From positions 186,001 to 250,000 of the forward strand of contig NZ_WKJL01000005.1 of NCBI RefSeq assembly GCF_009674565.1: DNA of 64,000 bases. Direction: 5' to 3'. A program made the position numbers and the translations under genes. The notes below the pieces were generated by a model. The model was not told the origin of the DNA and did not search any database. It saw nothing but the letters and a program-made list of their open reading frames with translations. The first letter of the stretch is position 1; the number at the start of each line of letters is the position of its first letter. Below, in pieces: positions 60,178 through 64,000 of the stretch. Source of the stretch: Duganella aquatilis. GTDB lineage: Bacteria; Pseudomonadota; Gammaproteobacteria; Burkholderiales; Burkholderiaceae_D.

Positions 60178-62220
60178 TTACTGCGGCGTAAAGCGGATCG
60201 CCTGGCCGCCGCCAGGCGCGAGTTTGAGTTGCAGGATCGTCTTGTCGGTGACGGTCTGCTTCTCAATCACGATATCGAAACGGTGACTGTTGCGATAATC
60301 CGCCTGATCCCCATCGCGATAAATCTCCGCCACATAGCGCTTGCCCGGATCGAGGAACGTCAACGCCAACGGCAGCGTACGCGCCGTGCCATCGGTAATC
60401 GATCCAACATACCAGTTATCCGAATGCCGATCCTTGCGTGCGATGGTCGCATATTCGCCCATCGCCCCATGCAGCACACGCGTATCCGCCCAATCGGTCG
60501 GCACATCCTTGATGAATTTGAACGGCCCCGGATACTTCTCGTAGTTCTCGATCAGATCCGCAGCCATCACAATCGGCGAATAAATCACCACAAAACTCGC
60601 CAACTGCTTCGCCTGCGTCGAATGAATCGGCCGTCCCTTCACGCCTTCCAGGCTCAGAATACCCGGCGTGTAATCCATCGGCCCACTCAGCATGCGCGTG
60701 AAGACCAGATTCACTTCATGGTCAACGCTGTTGATCGGGTTACCCCAAGCGTTATATTCCATTCCCCGCGCACCCTCGCGTGAAATCCAGTTCGGATAAG
60801 TACGACGCAAGCCGGTATCCTTCACCGGCTCATGCGTATCGATCGCCAGCTTGTAACGCGCCGCCTCGGTTACCGCCTTCAGATAATGACGCACGCCTTC
60901 CTGAGAATCAGTATAACCAAAATGCGTGCCGCCGCCAGCGTTGGCGAAGATCGCCTCGCCGCCATCGGTCACATAGCCGGACTTGATGCTGTCCACACCC
61001 AGTTTCGCATACAACTGGTAGCCTGCATCCATCTGCTGCTCATAGCGCGCCACATTACCGCCGGTCTCGTGGTGGCCGATCAGGCGCACGCCTTTTTGCT
61101 GCGCATAGACGCTTAGCGCCGGCAGGTCGAAGTCCGGATACGATTGCGTAAAGCTGAACGACGAACCGCTGCCCGACCAGTTGCCATCCCATCCCAGGTT
61201 CCAGCCTTCCACCAGCACGCCACGGAAACCATTGCGAGCGGCGAAGTCGATATAGCGCCTGGTGTTGGCCGTGGTGGCGCCATGTTTGGCGCCCGATCCC
61301 CAGGTGCTCTTCTCCAGATGCATCTCCCACCACACACCGACAAACTTCGACGGATGCACCCACGACACGTCGCCCAGCTTATTCGGCTCGTTCAGATTCA
61401 GCACCAGATCCGACATGTACAAGCCTGCCGCGTCGTCGGCAATCTGCATGGTGCGCCAAGGCGTGGTGAACGCGCCATGCCGTTCGACCGGCGCGCCGTA
61501 GGCGGACGGCGTCAGATGCGCGCGCAGCTTCTGGCCATCGACCTTGCGCAGCCACATCGACGCGTAATCCACCAGTGCCGCCTCGTGGAAAGCGATGTGC
61601 GTGCCATCATCGGTGCGAATGGTCAGTGGCGTATTCGCCATGCCCACCTCGGCCAGCGGTGTCTTGCGGATCGAATATTCCAGCGCTGCCTTCTCGCCTG
61701 CTTCCTGCCACCACGCGGTGGCTTTCGGCGCGACGACAAACTCGGTCAGCTCGTCGCTGATGCGCGTGTCGGGTAACTGCGGCTGGTCCGGGAATTCGTA
61801 GCGGAAGCCGACGCCGTCGTCGAACACGCGGAACACCAGGGCCAGGCGGCGGTTATCCAATTCCTTCTGTATCAGCTCCAGCCGCAGCTCCTGATAGTGG
61901 TTGCGCACGTAGCGGCGTTCGCCCCATGGCTGTTCCCACGTATCATCATGTTCGGATGTGGTCTTTTTAGCCAGCGTGAAACCGTTGTCCAATTGCGGTG
62001 CATTGGCCAGCAAAAAGCCCAGCTTCGACGACGCGATCAGCGGCTTGCCGTTGCGCTGCACGGCGTAGGCGATGTGGCCGCCGTCGTCGCGCTCCACCGC
62101 CACGCTGATCGCATGGTTGGGCGACGATACGGTGCCCAGCACTTCGTCGGCATGCGCGGCCTCGCCCAGCAGCATGCAGGCGGCGGCGATCAGGCGGACC
62201 TGTAGGGAATTGATATGCAC
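60178..62220 (-). CDS. Glycoside hydrolase family 97 (alpha-glucosidase, SusB-like)
   Basis: A 680-residue exported enzyme that releases glucose from alpha-glucans or maltodextrins. The N-terminal beta-supersandwich (residues ~25-270) is followed by the catalytic barrel with GVLVEGWNLGWDGNW, RLIGHHETGGNVARYE, and AIDTHEPVKDTGLRRTYPNWISREGARGMEYNAW. The glutamates in HHETGG and in HEP correspond to the paired general bases of inverting GH97 enzymes. A signal peptide ends near AHA (residue 24). GTG 62220 is preferred because AAGGAG is 5 bases upstream. It is 9 bases from the halogenase gene. Confidence 0.9.
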   Translation of the reverse strand: MHINSLQVRLIAAACMLLGEAAHADEVLGTVSSPNHAISVAVERDDGGHIAYAVQRNGKPLIASSKLGFLLANAPQLDNGFTLAKKTTSEHDDTWEQPWGERRYVRNHYQELRLELIQKELDNRRLALVFRVFDDGVGFRYEFPDQPQLPDTRISDELTEFVVAPKATAWWQEAGEKAALEYSIRKTPLAEVGMANTPLTIRTDDGTHIAFHEAALVDYASMWLRKVDGQKLRAHLTPSAYGAPVERHGAFTTPWRTMQIADDAAGLYMSDLVLNLNEPNKLGDVSWVHPSKFVGVWWEMHLEKSTWGSGAKHGATTANTRRYIDFAARNGFRGVLVEGWNLGWDGNWSGSGSSFSFTQSYPDFDLPALSVYAQQKGVRLIGHHETGGNVARYEQQMDAGYQLYAKLGVDSIKSGYVTDGGEAIFANAGGGTHFGYTDSQEGVRHYLKAVTEAARYKLAIDTHEPVKDTGLRRTYPNWISREGARGMEYNAWGNPINSVDHEVNLVFTRMLSGPMDYTPGILSLEGVKGRPIHSTQAKQLASFVVIYSPIVMAADLIENYEKYPGPFKFIKDVPTDWADTRVLHGAMGEYATIARKDRHSDNWYVGSITDGTARTLPLALTFLDPGKRYVAEIYRDGDQADYRNSHRFDIVIEKQTVTDKTILQLKLAPGGGQAIRFTPQ

Positions 62221-62229
62221 AGACACTCC

Positions 62230-63729
62230 TTATTTGGCCGCGCAGCGCGCCTTGATGTAGGCGGCGTGCGACGGCATTTGATTGACACACTGGCCGATCA
62301 CCGAGGCGATATCGCCCAGGTAGTCGGCGACTTCTTTTTCTTCCATCAGGCCCGCCAGCGGATGATGGCCTTCGACCGGCACGCGCTGCCCCTGCAGCAC
62401 CTGCAGCCAGCCCACTTCCGCAAACAGCTCGTTGTCGTTGCGGACGATGCGTCCGCGCGAGCGCCACAAGTCCATTTTGGCGCGCAGCGTGTCGGGGATG
62501 TCCATGGTGCGCACGTAGTTCCAGAACGGCGCGTCATCGCGCTCGGTGGCGTGGTAGTGCAGGATGATGAAGTCGCGGATGCGCTCCACTTCGAAATCGC
62601 ACTGGCGGTTGAACTCCGCCACGTCCGCCGCGCTGAAGCCGCGATCCGGGAAGAAGGTGATCAGGCGCGCGATGGTCGACTGGATCAGGTGGATGCTGGT
62701 CGATTCCAGCGGCTCCAGGAAGCCGGACGACAGGCCGACCGCCACCACGTTCCTGTTCCACACCTGCTTGCGCTTGCCGGCGGTGAAGCGCAACAGCTTG
62801 GGTTCGGCCAGCGGCCTGCCATCGAGATTGGCCATCAGCAGCGCGCGTGCCGCTTCGTCGTCCATGAACTTCGACGAATACACATGGCCGTTGCCGGTGC
62901 GGTGTTGCAGGCCGATGCGCCACTGCCAGCCAGCCGGCCGCGCGGTGGCCCGCGTGTACGGCAGCAGTTCGCCGGACAGCTCGCACGGCACCGCCCACGC
63001 GCGGTCGCACGGCAGCCAGTGCGACCAATCCTCGAAGCCAGTGTGCAGCGCCTGTTCGATCAGCAGGCCACGGAAGCCGGAGCAGTCGATGAACAATTCG
63101 CCGCCAATCAGATCGCCATTTTCCATGCGCACCGCGTCGACATGGCCGTCCGACGCACGCGTCAGCGCATCGACCACCTTGCCCTCGATGCGGCGCACCC
63201 CCTTGGCCTCGCTGTACTGGCGCAGGTAGCGCGCATACAGGCCGGCGTCCAGGTGGAAGGCGTGGACGATATCGCCCAGCGGCGAATTGCCGTGCGAGCG
63301 GTCGGCGCGCATGAATTTGCCTGCCTTGGCGGCCATGCGGTTGATCGAATAGTTTTCGATATCCGGCGCCTTGCCCGCCTGTTGCAGGCGCAGCCAGTAC
63401 TGGTAAAACGGCAGCGTCGCCAGATCCTGGCCGAAGATGCCGAAGCCGTGCATATAGCTGTCGCCGACGCGGCCCCAGTCGTTGAATTCGATGCCCAGCT
63501 TGAAGGTGGCCTGCGTGGCGCGCATGAACTCATCTTCGTCGATGCCCAGCACCGTGTTGAACAACTTGATCATCGGGATGGTCGATTCGCCGACGCCGAC
63601 GGTGCCGATATCGTCCGATTCGATCAGGGTCAGCTTCACCTTGTCGCCAAGGACGCGCGACAACGCCGCCGCCGTCATCCAGCCGGCCGTGCCGCCGCCG
63701 ACGATTACTACCTGCTTGATGGTCTCCAT
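62230..63729 (-). CDS. Flavin-dependent (tryptophan-type) halogenase family protein
   Basis: A 499-residue FAD protein. The Rossmann motif is VVIVGGGTAGWM (residues 7-18), the catalytic Lys of the family lines up with K77 (QATFKLGIEF), and VGVGEST marks the second FAD contact. The usual WxWxIP signature reads W268-Q-W270-R-I272-G273 here, with Gly in place of Pro. Such genes often accompany TonB-dependent alpha-glucan loci in proteobacteria, where the substrate is not known. ATG 63729 abuts the stop of the GH13 gene. Confidence 0.88.
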   Translation of the reverse strand: METIKQVVIVGGGTAGWMTAAALSRVLGDKVKLTLIESDDIGTVGVGESTIPMIKLFNTVLGIDEDEFMRATQATFKLGIEFNDWGRVGDSYMHGFGIFGQDLATLPFYQYWLRLQQAGKAPDIENYSINRMAAKAGKFMRADRSHGNSPLGDIVHAFHLDAGLYARYLRQYSEAKGVRRIEGKVVDALTRASDGHVDAVRMENGDLIGGELFIDCSGFRGLLIEQALHTGFEDWSHWLPCDRAWAVPCELSGELLPYTRATARPAGWQWRIGLQHRTGNGHVYSSKFMDDEAARALLMANLDGRPLAEPKLLRFTAGKRKQVWNRNVVAVGLSSGFLEPLESTSIHLIQSTIARLITFFPDRGFSAADVAEFNRQCDFEVERIRDFIILHYHATERDDAPFWNYVRTMDIPDTLRAKMDLWRSRGRIVRNDNELFAEVGWLQVLQGQRVPVEGHHPLAGLMEEKEVADYLGDIASVIGQCVNQMPSHAAYIKARCAAK

Positions 63730-64000
63730 CTAGTCTGCCTTTATCATTATTTTGTAGCTCCACGGCGCCATGTCGAACCGCGTATCGCCGTCCACTGTCA
63801 GCGCCGCGCCGGTGCTGAAGTCGCGGTAGCGGCCGAGGTGCAGGTCGTCGCGGAAGCTGGCCTGCACCGACTGCGCGCTCAGGTTGAACACCGCGAATAC
63901 CTTGTCCCTGGCATTCTGCCGCACAAAGCTGAATACCTGCTTCGGCGCGTTGTTCGGCACCTGCTCCATGGTGGCGCCCCATTCGCCATTCCACAGCGCG
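63730..64000 (-). CDS. GH13 family (alpha-amylase type) enzyme, C-terminal end
   Basis: The frame runs off the window, leaving 90 codons ending in TAG. The tail (WNGEWGATM, then QVFSFVRQNARDKVFAVFNLSAQS) resembles the all-beta C-terminal domain of GH13 alpha-amylases/alpha-glucosidases. The catalytic barrel lies upstream, out of view. Its stop is directly followed by the halogenase start, so the three genes form one operon read toward lower coordinates. Assignment depends on a tail plus context. Confidence 0.6.
   Translation of the reverse strand, partial: ALWNGEWGATMEQVPNNAPKQVFSFVRQNARDKVFAVFNLSAQSVQASFRDDLHLGRYRDFSTGAALTVDGDTRFDMAPWSYKIMIKAD

Overview
The window is GC-rich, densely packed chromosomal DNA. 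The protein families and their variants (GTP-type PckG, an SSB with a Pro/Ala/Gln-rich linker, three-gene GMC dehydrogenase/cytochrome cassettes, a sedolisin lipoprotein, a GH97/halogenase locus) together with abundant GGGGTCAG-type hairpins suggest a betaproteobacterium of the Oxalobacteraceae (Massilia/Duganella/Janthinobacterium type). This placement is inferred from the sequence; no search was run. No rRNA, tRNA, CRISPR array, insertion sequence or phage was seen.

Layout. 1-11000: the end of pckG, a TetR regulator with two matching operators and a 37-residue microprotein, a HAD phosphatase, an aldehyde dehydrogenase, an exported DUF885 peptidase-like protein followed by a DUF1028 protein, and the minus-strand series uvrA, araC-type regulator, anchored protein. 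11001-22899: an almost complete anaerobic cobalamin (corrin-ring) locus. It has a divergent SUMT gene (cobA), then promoter, B12 riboswitch, cbiMNQO (cobalt ECF transporter), cbiF, cbiX, cbiC, cbiD, cbiET, cbiL, split cbiG, cbiH and a [2Fe-2S] ferredoxin. Genes mostly overlap by 4 bases. The block lies between uvrA and ssb, which are neighbours in many proteobacteria.

23500-34600 is accessory: a CPBP-like membrane protein overlapping a DUF2252 gene, a CMD-family protein, a 3-hydroxybutyrate dehydrogenase-like SDR, a TetR/membrane-protein pair with shared operators, several regulators divergent from oxidoreductases, a decayed gene remnant, and a secreted sedolisin. 34700-49331 holds two paralogous periplasmic FAD dehydrogenase systems (subunit 3, GMC large subunit, cytochrome c). 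One has a triheme and the other a monoheme cytochrome; they are separated by an MFS/SDR/GlxA module, glutaredoxin, a YeiH-type exporter with a LysR regulator, and a chemoreceptor. 49352-60107: an acid-phosphatase lipoprotein, a two-subunit molybdenum hydroxylase (isoquinoline 1-oxidoreductase type) and a czcICBA heavy-metal efflux operon. 60178-64000: the end of an alpha-glucan locus (GH13 end, flavin-dependent halogenase, GH97).

Recurring themes are periplasmic oxidation feeding c-type cytochromes, metal handling (cobalt uptake, His-rich CbiX, Czc efflux), and single regulators divergently paired with one or two enzymes. The most interesting non-coding signals are two long hairpins with constant ends and loops but different 17-bp middle segments, a TTTCCNTGTGGAAA palindrome shared by two or three promoters, an SD-hiding hairpin before yeiH, and clear operator pairs for two TetR regulators and for a GntR-type regulator.
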